From the NCBI RefSeq assembly GCF_001620365.2, contig NZ_LQMT02000037.1:156659-220658 (forward strand): 64,000 nucleotides of DNA. The letters run 5' to 3'. Both the position numbers and the translations under genes were made by a program. Of this stretch, positions 1 through 8,639 are shown one piece after another (the first letter of the stretch is position 1; each line of letters starts with the position of its first letter). The notes under the pieces were generated by a model. That model saw only the letters and a program-made list of their open reading frames with translations. It was not told the origin of the DNA and searched no databases. The DNA comes from Amycolatopsis keratiniphila subsp. keratiniphila (lineage in GTDB: Bacteria > Actinomycetota > Actinomycetes > Mycobacteriales > Pseudonocardiaceae).

Positions 1-197
1 ACGTCGTGATCGCGGGCGGGGCTTCGGTCGTCCAGCAGGCGCTCGCCGGTGGCCACGTCGACGAACTGCGGCTGCACGTCGTGCCGGAGATGGTCGGCGG
101 CGGCACCCGCTTGTTCGAAGGCGCGAGCCCCGCGTCCCTCGTCCAGGTGAGCGCGGCCGCGGGCAGGGGCGCGGTCCATGTGACCTACCGGGTCTAG
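1..197 (+). CDS. DHFR/RibD-like reductase, C-terminal fragment
   Basis: Only the last about 65 residues are in the window; the 5' part lies to the left and no true start is visible. The fragment reads VIAGGASVVQQALAGG, then VDELRLHVVPEMVGGGTRLF, which is the usual end of the RibD C-terminal / dihydrofolate-reductase-like family (NADPH-binding fold). Many members are small cytoplasmic reductases of unknown substrate. The TAG stop at 195-197 lies 1 base from the stop of the convergent response-regulator gene. A second member of the same family lies at 12165-12713. Confidence 0.8.
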   Translation, partial: VVIAGGASVVQQALAGGHVDELRLHVVPEMVGGGTRLFEGASPASLVQVSAAAGRGAVHVTYRV

Positions 198-198
198 T

Positions 199-870
199 TC
201 ACCGGCCGGGCTCGGGTGGGCTGACCAGGCCGTGCTGATAGGCCATGGCGACCAGCTGAGCCCGGTCGCGCGCGCCGAGTTTGCTCAGCGCGCGGCTGAC
301 GTGGGTCTTGGTCGTCGCCATGCTGATGAACAACCGGTCGGTGATCTCCGCGTTGCTCAGCCCCTCGGCGACGAGCGCGACGATTTCCCGTTCCCGCACG
401 GTGAGTTCGGCGAACACCGTGTCGTCCACCGTCGCCCGCGCGGGGGTGACGAGCCGCGCGATCAGCCTGCGGGTCAGCCCGGGGGCCAGCAGTTCCTCAC
501 CACCCGCCACCACCCGGATGCCGTGCAGGAGCTGGGCGGGCGCGGTGTTCTTGAGCAGGAAACCGCTCGCGCCCGCGGTGATGCCCGCGACCGCGTACTC
601 CTCGGTGTCGAAAGTGGTGAGGATCAGGACGCGGACCGCCGACAGCTCCGGGTTCGCGGTGATGCGCCGGATGCCCTCGATCCCGTCGGTGCCGGGCATC
701 TGCACGTCCATCAGGACCACATCGGGGCGGAGGCGCTCGGCGAGGGCGGCCGCGGTGGCTCCGTCTCCGGCCTCGCCGACGACCTCCATGTCGTCCTCGG
801 ATTCCACCAGCACCCGGAAACCCGCCCGGACCAGGGACTGGTCGTCGGCGATGAGAACCCGGACGGGCAT
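199..870 (-). CDS. NarL/LuxR-type response regulator
   Basis: Protein of 223 aa. The N-terminal receiver domain has the acidic pocket (IADDQ) and the phospho-acceptor Asp in VVLMDVQMPGTDG, near residue 54. The C-terminal LuxR helix-turn-helix has LTVREREIVALVAEGLSNAE. It is the output half of a two-component system with the kinase immediately upstream, whose TGA overlaps this ATG (TGATG), so the two are translationally coupled. Target genes are not evident. Family assignment is secure; function is unknown. Confidence 0.93.
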   Translation of the reverse strand: MPVRVLIADDQSLVRAGFRVLVESEDDMEVVGEAGDGATAAALAERLRPDVVLMDVQMPGTDGIEGIRRITANPELSAVRVLILTTFDTEEYAVAGITAGASGFLLKNTAPAQLLHGIRVVAGGEELLAPGLTRRLIARLVTPARATVDDTVFAELTVREREIVALVAEGLSNAEITDRLFISMATTKTHVSRALSKLGARDRAQLVAMAYQHGLVSPPEPGR

Positions 871-1988
871 CAGTGGTCCTCCGCACGAGTGGGGAGCGTG
901 ACGGTGACCTCGAAGGTCTCACCGGTCCGCGAAGCGTGCAGGGTCCCGCCCAAAGCCTCGGCCCGCGAGCGCAGTCCGGTGATCCCGTTGCCACCGGTGG
1001 GAGATGGGGCGCTTTCGCCCGCTCCGTCGTTGCGAACCCCGATCTCCAGCACGTCGTCACCATAGAGCAGACAGACCCGGATCGACGTCGGCCGCGCGTG
1101 CCGCCGCGCGTTGGTCAGCGCTTCCTGCACGGTCCGGAACGCGGCCAGGTCCACCCTCGGCGGCAAGGAGCGGCGTTCGCCCCGCACCACCAGTTCCACC
1201 TGGACACCGGTCGCCCTCGTCACGTCCAGCAGGGTCTCCAGCCGGGCGAGGCCGCCACGGTCGGCCGCGGTCCCGTCGACGCGAAGCATGCCGAGCAGCG
1301 CTTGGACCTCGGCGAGCCCCTCGTCGCTGATCGTCTTGATGGTGCGCAGCGCGGCCGCGCCCTGGTCCGGGTTCCGTTCCAGCACATGGGTCGCGACGCC
1401 GGCCTGCACGCTGATCGTCACCATGGTGTGGCCGACCACGTCGTGCAGTTCGCGGGCGATCTCCAGCCGCTGTTCGGTTTCCCGCAACCGCAGCCGCAGT
1501 GCCTCTTCCCGCGCGCCCTTGGCGTACGCGCGGTGGTAGTGGACGGCGGAACCGAGCGCCACCGCGGCCAGTTCCAGCGAAAGCGCGTTCACCGCCCGGT
1601 CGTCGAACCACGCCACGCCGAGGGTGCCGTGCACCACGACGGTGGACACCGCGGCGGTGACCGCCCAGGCCGCCGCGCCGAGCCGCCAGCCGCGTTCGGC
1701 CGCGACGGTGTAGCAGGCGATGAGCGCCGCCACGGTGATCAGCCTGCCGGGGAAGTCGAGGACGAACCACGCCGCGACGACCGCGTTGACGGCCACCAGC
1801 ACCCCGAACGGGAAGATCCGGCGTGCGGTGATCAGCGCGGCCAGCAGGACGATCAGGACGGCACCGGCCGGGCCGAGCGTTCCTTCCGGTCCGCTCGGCC
1901 CGATCCGCGTCACCGCCGAGACGGCCACGAGCGCCGCGACGCCGATCCCGGTCGCGGTCTCGGCGGTCGTGGGTCGTCTCACGCTCAT
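870..1988 (-). CDS. Two-component sensor histidine kinase (HPK7 / NarX-like)
   Basis: About 372 aa from the ATG at 1986-1988; the longer open frame upstream runs into the neighbouring gene and is rejected. The N-terminal half has several hydrophobic segments (for example VLIVLLAALI and VLVAVNAVVAAWFVL), so it is a membrane sensor. The DHp motif RELHDVVGHTMVTISVQAG carries the phospho-accepting His, and the C-terminal HATPase domain has VQEALTNARRHA (N box) and GNGITGLRSRAEALGG (G box). It should phosphorylate the adjacent NarL-type regulator. The stimulus is unknown. Confidence 0.92.
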   Translation of the reverse strand: MSVRRPTTAETATGIGVAALVAVSAVTRIGPSGPEGTLGPAGAVLIVLLAALITARRIFPFGVLVAVNAVVAAWFVLDFPGRLITVAALIACYTVAAERGWRLGAAAWAVTAAVSTVVVHGTLGVAWFDDRAVNALSLELAAVALGSAVHYHRAYAKGAREEALRLRLRETEQRLEIARELHDVVGHTMVTISVQAGVATHVLERNPDQGAAALRTIKTISDEGLAEVQALLGMLRVDGTAADRGGLARLETLLDVTRATGVQVELVVRGERRSLPPRVDLAAFRTVQEALTNARRHARPTSIRVCLLYGDDVLEIGVRNDGAGESAPSPTGGNGITGLRSRAEALGGTLHASRTGETFEVTVTLPTRAEDH

Positions 1989-2004
1989 CAGGACCTCTGT
2001 GATG

Positions 2005-2826
2005 TCAGGCAACGCGCACCAGGGCACGTGCGCCGCGCAGCGCCAGCGGTTCCCCGGTGCGCAGGTCGCGCACCCAGGTGACCAGCGCGTACTCGCCGGG
2101 AGGGAGCGCCGTGGTGAGTATCGCCGAACGCCACGGCGACAGCGGCACGACCCCCGTCGGCCTGCCGGTGAACGGGCTCGGCCCGGTGCGGGAGAAGAAG
2201 GCGTCGAGGTCGGCGAGCGCGGTCCCCGGCCGCACCGGCAGCAGCATGGCTTCGGTGAACTGGCCGGACGCGTTGAGCACGAACACCGGCGCACCGGACG
2301 TGAGGGAACGCGGCGCGAGGAATCCGTCGTCGGTCGCGATGATCGCCGCCGTCGCCTTGGCCGCTTTCGGCGACGTCCCCGGGCCGATCCGCAGCGGCCG
2401 GATCCGTGAGAGGAAGTCCGGCTCGGCGACGTCACGGAAATCCACCAGGTGGTAGTCACCCGGGGACACGGCGATCTCGGCCGCCGCCGGGACGGCGCCC
2501 ACGGCGACACCGCCGAACATCTCGGCGTCGGCGGTGACGGCCCTGCCACCCGCCATCGCGTCGGCGGGGTCGTCAGACATCGCCTGTTTCAGGTGCGCCG
2601 TATAGGTTTCGAGTGCGACTCCCGGGCGCAGCCGCACCAGGCCCACCCACGCGCCCGCCGGATCTTCCGACCGCACCGACAGGGTGAGGACGCCCGCGCG
2701 GACGATCGACGGTGCGGTGAAACCCGCTTGGGTGACGGTGAGATCCAGTCCGCCCGGCTCGGCCAGCGCGGGTGAACCGGTCAGGAAAGCGGCGACGGCG
2801 ATCGCCGTCGTGACGAGTTTTCTCAT
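2005..2826 (-). CDS. Secreted protein of unknown function
   Basis: Protein of 273 aa with a clear Sec signal peptide (MRKLVTTAIAVAAFLTGSPALA, predicted cleavage after ALA). The mature part looks like two related beta-rich segments: one around LDLTVTQAGFTAPSIVRAG and one around SLTSGAPVFVLNASGQFTEA. Phrases such as PGDYHLVDF and PGEYALVTWVRDL recall cupredoxin-like or copper-binding surface proteins, but no metal-ligand set is complete. It sits upstream of the kinase gene on the same strand and is divergent from the multicopper oxidase. I do not recognise a named family. Confidence 0.75.
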   Translation of the reverse strand: MRKLVTTAIAVAAFLTGSPALAEPGGLDLTVTQAGFTAPSIVRAGVLTLSVRSEDPAGAWVGLVRLRPGVALETYTAHLKQAMSDDPADAMAGGRAVTADAEMFGGVAVGAVPAAAEIAVSPGDYHLVDFRDVAEPDFLSRIRPLRIGPGTSPKAAKATAAIIATDDGFLAPRSLTSGAPVFVLNASGQFTEAMLLPVRPGTALADLDAFFSRTGPSPFTGRPTGVVPLSPWRSAILTTALPPGEYALVTWVRDLRTGEPLALRGARALVRVA

Positions 2827-2980
2827 GGTGGCGACTCTGGCCGAGCCCGCCCCGGCGCGCGTCCGCCCTCGACGGGCAAAGGGGCTACCGCACCGGGATG
2901 ACGTACCGCGCCGGTCGGATATCCCGGATTACCGTTCCCGGCCGACGCGCCGGGCGCCCGCTCGCCGAGATCATCGCGTC

Positions 2981-4453
2981 ATGGACCGACGTTCCTTCTT
3001 GAAGCTCGGCGCGCTCGTGGCCGCCGGTACCGTCGTCGCGGGCTGTTCGGCGGAAACGGCCCATCGGCCGGGAGCGTTCGCCAACCGCCTGCGGGTGCCG
3101 CCACTGCTGTCGCCGGATCCGGACGCCTCCGGTATCCGCCGGTTCGAGCTCACCCTCCGCCCGGGAAGCACCGAACTGATCCCGGGCCTGCGGGCGAGCA
3201 CGTGGGGCATCAACGGCGACCACCTCGGCCCGACGCTCCGCATGCGCCGCGGCGACCGGGTGGCGATGGCCGTCACCAACCGGATCGGTGAGCCGACCAC
3301 GCTGCACTGGCACGGGATGCGCCTGCCGGCGCGGATGGACGGCGGTCCACATCAGACGATCGCTCCGGGCGCGACCTGGCGTCCGGAATGGACGATCGAC
3401 CAGCCCGCCGCCACCGGCTGGTACCACCCGCATCCGCACGAACAGACCGCCCGCCACGTCTATCGCGGCCTGGCGGGGATGATCCAGATCGTGGACCCCG
3501 AGGCGGACGCGGCCGGTCTGCCGTCGGACTACGGCGTGGACGACATCCCCCTGATCCTCCAGGACAAGCGGCTCGACTCGGACGGACAGCTCGTGGAGGA
3601 CTTCGGCGGCACCTTCGGGTTGATCGGCGACACGATCCTGGTCAACGGCACGTTCGATCCGTTCGCCGAGGTGCCCGCCGGCCGGATCCGGTTCCGGGTG
3701 CTGAACGCGTCGAACGCCCGGATCTACTTCCTCGAATTCGCCGACGGCCGCGAGTTCCACGTGATCGGCACCGACGGCGGCCTCCTGCCCGGCCCGGCGG
3801 CCGTCCGGCGGGCGGTGCTCAGCCCCGGCGAACGGCTGGAGATCGTCGCCTCCTTCGCTCCCGGGGAGCAGGTGGTGCTCCGGAGCGTCGGCGAGCGGAC
3901 CGACGCGGCGACGGACATCGAGGAGGGCGACTTCGATCTGCTCAAGATCATCGCGGCGGGACCGCGACGGGACGCGTCACCGTTGCCCGCGCGGCTCTCC
4001 TCGGCCGCCTTGCCCGAGGCACCACCGGGCGCCCGCGTCCGGCGCATGACGCTGACCGGTTCGGAGATCAACGGCAAGGACATGGACATGACGCGGATCG
4101 ACGAGGTCGTCCCGGCGGGCGCGCGCGAGATCTGGGAGATCCACAACACGACCTACACGCACAACTTCCACATCCACGAGGTCGCGTTCCGCGTTCTCGA
4201 GATCAACGGCGCGCCGCCGCCCGCCTATCTGAGCGGCCCCAAGGACACCGTCTACGTGCCGAAGGAGGCCACCGTGAAACTCGCCGTCGAATTCGGGCGC
4301 CACGCGGATCCGGCGGCGCCCTACATGTACCACTGCCACATCCTGCGCCACGAGGACAAAGGGATGATGGGCCAGTTCGTCATCGTCGCCCCCGGCACCG
4401 AAGACAGCGTGTCACGGCTGCTTCCGATGCCGGGCCACGACCACGGCGGATGA
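2981..4453 (+). CDS. Multicopper oxidase, Tat-exported probable lipoprotein
   Basis: 490 aa from the ATG at 2981. The N terminus has a Tat-like motif (DRRSFLK), a hydrophobic stretch and a lipobox ending AGC at residues 19-21, so it is probably anchored outside the membrane. All four copper-binding His motifs are visible: LHWHG, WYHPHPHEQ, HNFHIHEVAF and YMYHCHILRHEDKGMMG. The last carries the type 1 Cys, with Met as probable axial ligand. The family couples oxidation of metals or phenols to reduction of O2 to water. It stands alone and converges on ridA. Copper/iron oxidation or phenol oxidation are equally possible. Confidence 0.93.
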   Translation: MDRRSFLKLGALVAAGTVVAGCSAETAHRPGAFANRLRVPPLLSPDPDASGIRRFELTLRPGSTELIPGLRASTWGINGDHLGPTLRMRRGDRVAMAVTNRIGEPTTLHWHGMRLPARMDGGPHQTIAPGATWRPEWTIDQPAATGWYHPHPHEQTARHVYRGLAGMIQIVDPEADAAGLPSDYGVDDIPLILQDKRLDSDGQLVEDFGGTFGLIGDTILVNGTFDPFAEVPAGRIRFRVLNASNARIYFLEFADGREFHVIGTDGGLLPGPAAVRRAVLSPGERLEIVASFAPGEQVVLRSVGERTDAATDIEEGDFDLLKIIAAGPRRDASPLPARLSSAALPEAPPGARVRRMTLTGSEINGKDMDMTRIDEVVPAGAREIWEIHNTTYTHNFHIHEVAFRVLEINGAPPPAYLSGPKDTVYVPKEATVKLAVEFGRHADPAAPYMYHCHILRHEDKGMMGQFVIVAPGTEDSVSRLLPMPGHDHGG

Positions 4454-4454
4454 G

Positions 4455-4832
4455 CTACTTCTCGATGGCGTAGGCCTCGATCTCGACCTTCATCTTCGGG
4501 TCGAGCAACGCCGACACCTCGACCATGGTGGCCGCGGGCAGCACGTCGCCGAAGGCTTCCCGGTGCGCCCGCGCCACCAGGTCGGCGTCCTTGATGTCGG
4601 TGACGTAGGTGACCGTGCGGACCACCGCGACCATGCTCGAGCCGGCGTCCCGCAGCGCCGCCTCGATGATCGAAAGCACGGCCACCGCCTGCTCGTACGC
4701 GTCACCCGAGCGGGCGGGCTCGCGCGCCGTGGTCCCGGAAACGTGGATGTGCTCGCCGACGCGCACCGCCCGGCTGTAGCCGAAGACCGTCTCGTAGTCG
4801 CCGCCGGAGGAGATGTTCACCCGTTCAGTCAT
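4455..4832 (-). CDS. RidA/YjgF family protein
   Basis: 125 aa from the ATG at 4830-4832 (MTERVNISSGG). The body matches the RidA fold: YSRAVRVGEHIHVSGTTA near the N terminus, VRTVTYVTDIKDADLVARAH in the middle, and a C-terminal VEVSALLDPKMKVEIEAYA. Classical RidA deaminates reactive enamine/imine intermediates. This variant has DPKMKVEIEAYA where canonical members have an Arg (ARLPKDALVEIEAIA), so deaminase activity is uncertain. The stop lies 1 base from the convergent oxidase stop. Confidence 0.88.
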   Translation of the reverse strand: MTERVNISSGGDYETVFGYSRAVRVGEHIHVSGTTAREPARSGDAYEQAVAVLSIIEAALRDAGSSMVAVVRTVTYVTDIKDADLVARAHREAFGDVLPAATMVEVSALLDPKMKVEIEAYAIEK

Positions 4833-4892
4833 GACCCGAACGAAATCACAGGCGGCCCTGTCCCGGAACACCGGTACAGGGCCGCCTGCCCC

Positions 4893-6152
4893 TTACTGCT
4901 CTTCCTTGTCCTCCGGCGGTGTCTCTTTCGCGGCGGGCGGGATGGCCTTCGTCAACTCGACGACGGTCTTCCCCGCCATGCCCGAGGCGCCGTAGGTCGG
5001 GTCGCTGAGGATTTTGAGCCCGGCTTCGAGCTTTCCGAGCGCGTCCGCCGCCTTGGGGAACCTCGTTTTCAGATCGCCGATCGGGAAGCTGCTCCAGTAG
5101 TCGTACCGCTCCAAGATCTTCTTGGCGTCGGGATGCCCCTCCAACTCCTTCGCCAGCTTCTCGCGCACCACCCTCGGGGGTATGTCGCCGAGCTTCTCCG
5201 GTTTGGGCTTCGGAGCGTCGGGCGTCGCGTCCGGAGTGCTGTCGCCCGGCTTCGGGGGCGGGCCTTCGATCGGCTTCTTGCCACCGGGCATCGGTGTCCC
5301 GCCACCGGGTTTCGGCTTGGGCAGGGTGATCTTGCCGCCGCCGAGGGTCAGCTTGACGACGTCGTCGGCCGCGCCGCGGGTCTTCGCCAGGATCTTGAGC
5401 ATCTCGGCGAGCTTCTTGGCGACGTCGGCGATCTGCTTGGCGATCTTGGCGATCGCCACCGCGACCGTGCTCATGATGGAGGTGATCGCCGCGATGATCG
5501 AACCGCCGAAGGTGACCGGCGCCAGTGCCACCGCGACGATCGCCGCCTTGAGGATGCCTGCCAGCGTCATGGCGATGATGTCGCGGACGATGCCGCGGAC
5601 CGCGCCGATGACGGCGCCGGCGATCCCCATCTGCTTGCCCGCGAATTCGATGTATCCGGCGAGCGCGTCGATCTGGGCGGCGACGCCTTCCATGTCGGCG
5701 CGGAAGGTGTCGGCGGCCTCGCCCGTCCACTTCTCCGTGAACTTGGCGGTGGCGGCGGCGTGGTCCTTCGCCCACTCCCGCACCTCCGCGCCCTCTTTGT
5801 AGATCGCCGTCTTGGCCGCCTCGATGCCCTTCGGGTCTCCCAGCAGGAAGTCCAACGGCCAGCGGAAGATGACGATGTGCTCGATCAGCCAGCCGATCCC
5901 GGCGGTGAGCAGCGATCCGATCGGATCGGCGACCATGCCGAGGATCTCGATCGCCATCCCCGCCGAGGCCAGTCCGATGCTGAGGCTGTCCCCTTCGTCG
6001 ACGGCCTTCTTCAGCGAGAACGCGGAATCGAAGAAGCCCGCGCCCGTGGTGTCGCCGCTGCCCGCGAGGAAGCTGTTCTTCTCGTCCTTGAAGTCGCCGG
6101 CCTTGGTGCCGGTGTTGTTCCCGAAATCGTTGCGGTGGTACTCGTCGCTCAC
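4893..6152 (-). CDS. Large WXG-motif protein, probable type VII (ESX) secretion substrate
   Basis: 419 aa starting at GTG 6150-6152, which overlaps the upstream gene's stop (GTGA). Residues about 60-110 form a hydrophobic hairpin (IGSLLTAGIGWLIEHIVIF). A helical segment with the W-x-G motif WTGEAADTF follows, then long Ala/Ile-rich hydrophobic helices, then a Pro/Lys-rich C-terminal tail (PKPKPGGGTPMPGGKKP). This architecture is typical of actinobacterial ESX-associated effectors or pore-like proteins. No toxin domain is recognised. It is the last gene of a three-gene unit with the small WXG protein and a YbaB-like protein. Confidence 0.75.
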   Translation of the reverse strand: MSDEYHRNDFGNNTGTKAGDFKDEKNSFLAGSGDTTGAGFFDSAFSLKKAVDEGDSLSIGLASAGMAIEILGMVADPIGSLLTAGIGWLIEHIVIFRWPLDFLLGDPKGIEAAKTAIYKEGAEVREWAKDHAAATAKFTEKWTGEAADTFRADMEGVAAQIDALAGYIEFAGKQMGIAGAVIGAVRGIVRDIIAMTLAGILKAAIVAVALAPVTFGGSIIAAITSIMSTVAVAIAKIAKQIADVAKKLAEMLKILAKTRGAADDVVKLTLGGGKITLPKPKPGGGTPMPGGKKPIEGPPPKPGDSTPDATPDAPKPKPEKLGDIPPRVVREKLAKELEGHPDAKKILERYDYWSSFPIGDLKTRFPKAADALGKLEAGLKILSDPTYGASGMAGKTVVELTKAIPPAAKETPPEDKEEQ

Positions 6153-6481
6153 TTGACCTTCACCTCGTCGATCCCCTTGCCGGCTTCGGTGATCAGCCTC
6201 TCGGTCTCCTCCTCGTTGGCGTTGTACCGCTTCGCCGCCTCGCGCACCCTGTCCGAGAACTCCTGCACGTTCTCCGAGTACTTGTTCAGCTGGTCCCGCG
6301 CCTTCCCGCAGTGCATGCTCGCGCCGGCGCCGTAGATCTGGCCGCCGAAGATGCCGAAGATGCCGGGGTCCGCCACGCAACTGCCCACCATGTCGGCGCT
6401 CTTGCGCAGCGCGTCCTCGAGTCTGCCGAGGTGACCGGTGAACTCGGTCATGTCCTCCGTCTTGACACCGAATCCGGTCAC
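6149..6481 (-). CDS. Small WXG100-like / ESX-associated helical protein
   Basis: 110 aa, predicted all-helical (MTGFGVKTEDMTEFTGHLGR ... AAKRYNANEEETERL). Length and helix-turn-helix layout match WXG100 proteins, but a clean W-x-G is absent; a Gly-rich central segment (FGIFGGQIYGAGA) may form the turn. Start and stop overlap both neighbours (ATGA upstream, GTGA downstream), so all three genes are translationally coupled. It probably acts as a chaperone or partner for the large WXG protein. No ESX ATPase gene is in the window. Confidence 0.75.
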   Translation of the reverse strand: MTGFGVKTEDMTEFTGHLGRLEDALRKSADMVGSCVADPGIFGIFGGQIYGAGASMHCGKARDQLNKYSENVQEFSDRVREAAKRYNANEEETERLITEAGKGIDEVKVK

Positions 6482-7038
6482 CAGGGGCTCATTTCATCGT
6501 CGTCGGGGGAGGCCGGTCGCCGGGTTCGCGGCGCCGGTGGGTTCGGCGGCCGCACGGGGCGGCCGGGCTGCGGCGGGCCCGCCTGCGGAGGTGGCGGCGG
6601 CCGGTACCCCGCCTGAGGACGCGGCGGCTCGTTGTGCGCCTCGGGGGCCCACTTGTCCTGTTCCGGCTCGTCCGGCGTCTCGTCCTCGACCTTGGGCAGG
6701 AACGTGCGGACCAACTGGGCGGCCTCGTCTTCGCCGTTGATCTCGGTGTAGGACTCGGTGACCTTCTCGACGGTCTTGCGCTGGGCCTGGCGCACCGTCT
6801 GCATGACCAGCGAGGAGAGCCGCGCGGGCCCCAGCGAGGTGGCCCGGTTGCCGAACTCGATGGCGCTCAGCGAACCGTTGGCCTCGACCGTCACCGTCAC
6901 CGAGCCGTCGGGGGAGGTCACCGTGGACGCCGAGGCGGTGAACGCGGCCGTCAGTGCTTGGGCCTTTTCCTCGAGTTTCCTGGCCTCTCGCTCCAGAAGG
7001 AGTGCGAAGTCCTCACCTGCGTCGAAATTGGGTTGCAT
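6478..7038 (-). CDS. YbaB/EbfC-family protein with Pro-rich tail
   Basis: 186 aa from the ATG at 7036-7038. The N-terminal about 110 residues match the YbaB/EbfC fold: a helix (LLEREARKLEEKAQALTAAF) followed by a sheet (SPDGSVTVTVEANGSLSAIE) and a second helix. Family members bind DNA or act as nucleoid-associated dimers. In actinobacteria, YbaB-like proteins often head small WXG cassettes, as here. The C-terminal about 60 residues are Pro/Gly/Arg-rich and probably disordered. Its promoter should lie in the 160-base gap to the divergent GNAT gene. Confidence 0.8.
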   Translation of the reverse strand: MQPNFDAGEDFALLLEREARKLEEKAQALTAAFTASASTVTSPDGSVTVTVEANGSLSAIEFGNRATSLGPARLSSLVMQTVRQAQRKTVEKVTESYTEINGEDEAAQLVRTFLPKVEDETPDEPEQDKWAPEAHNEPPRPQAGYRPPPPPQAGPPQPGRPVRPPNPPAPRTRRPASPDDDEMSPW

Positions 7039-7197
7039 GCGTCGCCTTGGCTCGATGGGCTGGGTCGCGATTCGGGGAAATTGCGAGAGGTCGCGAGGTG
7101 GATCGCCCGTATCGTTACCACCGGACGTGCACCGGGACAAGCCGGATGATCAGAGAGTGCCCGAAAGTGCCTCCGGGGTGGCGGATCGGGGCAGGCG

Positions 7198-7659
7198 ATG
7201 GAAAACGGGCCGGTCGTGCGGGACGCGGATCGCGACGACGTCATGGCCATCTGCCGCTTCGGCGAGGAGCACGTCCGCGAGCACTACGCTCCGTTGATCG
7301 GCGAGGCAGAGGCCGCGCGGCAGGTGCGGATGTGGTGGAACACGACGAACATCGCCGGGGCCGTCGCCCGCGGTGCGGTCGTGGTCGCCGACGACAGCGG
7401 GCGCCTGGCCGGCGTCGGGCAGGGCGGTCTCGACGGCGATGAGCAAGTGATCCGCAAGCTGTACACGCTTCCTCGGCATCGCGGATTGGGCTCGCGATTG
7501 CTCGAAGTCCTCATCGGACGGTTGCCCGCAGACGTCGGGCGGGTGTACGCCGAGCATCTTTTGGCGGACGAATCCGCGGGACTCTTCTTCGAGCGCGAGG
7601 GTTTCACGGTGGAACGGATCGAGCCGGGTGGCGTCGTTCGGCGGGTCCGGGGCAAGTGA
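7198..7659 (+). CDS. GNAT family N-acetyltransferase
   Basis: 153 aa. The acetyl-CoA-binding motif A is clear (RKLYTLPRHRGLGSRLLEVL, with R-x-x-G-x-G/L). A C-terminal motif follows (AEHLLADESAGLFFEREGF). The acetyl acceptor is unknown. It is a single gene divergent from the YbaB/WXG unit and converges on the SRPBCC gene with a 25-base gap. Confidence 0.88.
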   Translation: MENGPVVRDADRDDVMAICRFGEEHVREHYAPLIGEAEAARQVRMWWNTTNIAGAVARGAVVVADDSGRLAGVGQGGLDGDEQVIRKLYTLPRHRGLGSRLLEVLIGRLPADVGRVYAEHLLADESAGLFFEREGFTVERIEPGGVVRRVRGK

Positions 7660-7684
7660 GCCCGGCCCCGCCCGGACGTCCCCG

Positions 7685-8302
7685 CTACCGGTGCTCGGCG
7701 GCCTTCTCGAGGTCCTTAAGCCAGATTTCGAGTCCCTGCCCGAGCATCTCGGTGGAGCCGGGCACGTCCTTGTCGACCTGAGGGCCGGTGTGGCTCTCCT
7801 CGGTGCGGACGATGACGCCACCGGGCACCTTGACGAAGTTCCAGACGTGGACGCCGTCGATGTGCATGCCGCCGGGGCCGTCGAGCGGTCCTGTCCAGCG
7901 GATGCATTTACCGGGCTGGAGTTGCCGGACGGTGGAAACGATGGTCACGTCGCCGGGCGGGTACGGCATGCCGGGCGGGACGGGGATGGTCCACTGGAAC
8001 CGGGAATGCTTGCGCAGCGGGCCGTCGTCCAGCCGCTTCATGGTGACGGGGATGACCGGGTTCTGCCAGGACGGCCACGCCTCCACGTCGGTCTGCAGAT
8101 TCCAGATCGTGCGCAGCGGCGCCTTGATGAAGGTCTCGGTCCGGTAGTGCACCTTGGCCGATCGGTCGATGCCTTTTCCTTGGCAGGTAAGCGAAGTCGG
8201 TTTGGTGTGGTGGGCGGGGGCGGCCTGGGCCGGTGCCGTTGCCCCGAGGACGCCCGCGATGGCCAGCGGGATGGTGAGCAGGGCCGCGCGCTTGCCGAAC
8301 AT
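7685..8302 (-). CDS. Secreted SRPBCC (START/polyketide-cyclase fold) protein
   Basis: 205 aa. A signal peptide is present (MFGKRAALLTIPLAIAGVLG, then Ala-rich). The rest is a SRPBCC helix-grip domain: RTETFIKAPLRTIWNLQTDV (ligand-cavity strand and helix), WPSWQNPV, and a long C-terminal helix (EMLGQGLEIWLKDLEKAAE). Family members bind hydrophobic ligands; some are aromatases or cyclases. Export makes ligand binding outside the cell more likely than cyclisation. It stands alone, 3' of the three palindromes at 8413-8606. Confidence 0.82.
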   Translation of the reverse strand: MFGKRAALLTIPLAIAGVLGATAPAQAAPAHHTKPTSLTCQGKGIDRSAKVHYRTETFIKAPLRTIWNLQTDVEAWPSWQNPVIPVTMKRLDDGPLRKHSRFQWTIPVPPGMPYPPGDVTIVSTVRQLQPGKCIRWTGPLDGPGGMHIDGVHVWNFVKVPGGVIVRTEESHTGPQVDKDVPGSTEMLGQGLEIWLKDLEKAAEHR

Positions 8303-8412
8303 GGTGCTTCTCCTTCGCCTGTTGTTATCACTTGTTGCGATAGTTAGAGGTTATAGCGGTGCCGCTGCGAGCGTCAAGGAGAAGGTGAGAACCTCTAATC
8401 GAACGGGCAGAT

Positions 8413-8467
8413 GTCCGTGAAGGGCCCCTTGAGGGACCCTGGGTCCCTCAAGGGGCCCTTCACGGAC
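8413..8467. repeat. Perfect 27-bp inverted repeat, 1-base spacer
   Basis: Arms 8413-8439 and 8441-8467 are exact reverse complements separated by one base. They contain the word GTGAAGGGCCCCTT. It lies between two leftward genes and has no T-run. It could be a Rho-independent-like hairpin for the LuxR gene, or a dispersed palindromic element. Related words occur at 18313 and 30009. Confidence 0.85.
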
Positions 8468-8487
8468 CGCGGGATCGGGGCGACGCC

Positions 8488-8534
8488 GACTGTGTGGATT
8501 TTGGGGCGTTGGATGACCAGAAACCCACACAGTC
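8488..8534. repeat. Imperfect inverted repeat, 15-bp arms
   Basis: Arms 8488-8502 (GACTGTGTGGATTTT) and 8520-8534 (GAAACCCACACAGTC) pair with two mismatches across a 17-base loop. It is the second of three hairpins stacked in the 337-base gap between the SRPBCC gene and the LuxR gene. Confidence 0.75.
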
Positions 8535-8561
8535 CTGGCGTGACAGGTCCGGTCACGAGGG

Positions 8562-8606
8562 GGTGTGTGGAAATAGAGACATTGAACGTCCCTATTTCCA
8601 CACACC
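8562..8606. repeat. Inverted repeat, 19-bp arms, probable terminator of the LuxR gene
   Basis: Arms 8562-8580 and 8588-8606 pair with one mismatch across a 7-base loop (core GGTGTGTGGAAATAG). It is the hairpin nearest the LuxR stop at 8640 on the minus strand, so it is the best candidate terminator for that gene. Confidence 0.75.
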
Positions 8607-8639
8607 ACACACACGCGTGCTCGCTACCTCAACGAGACG

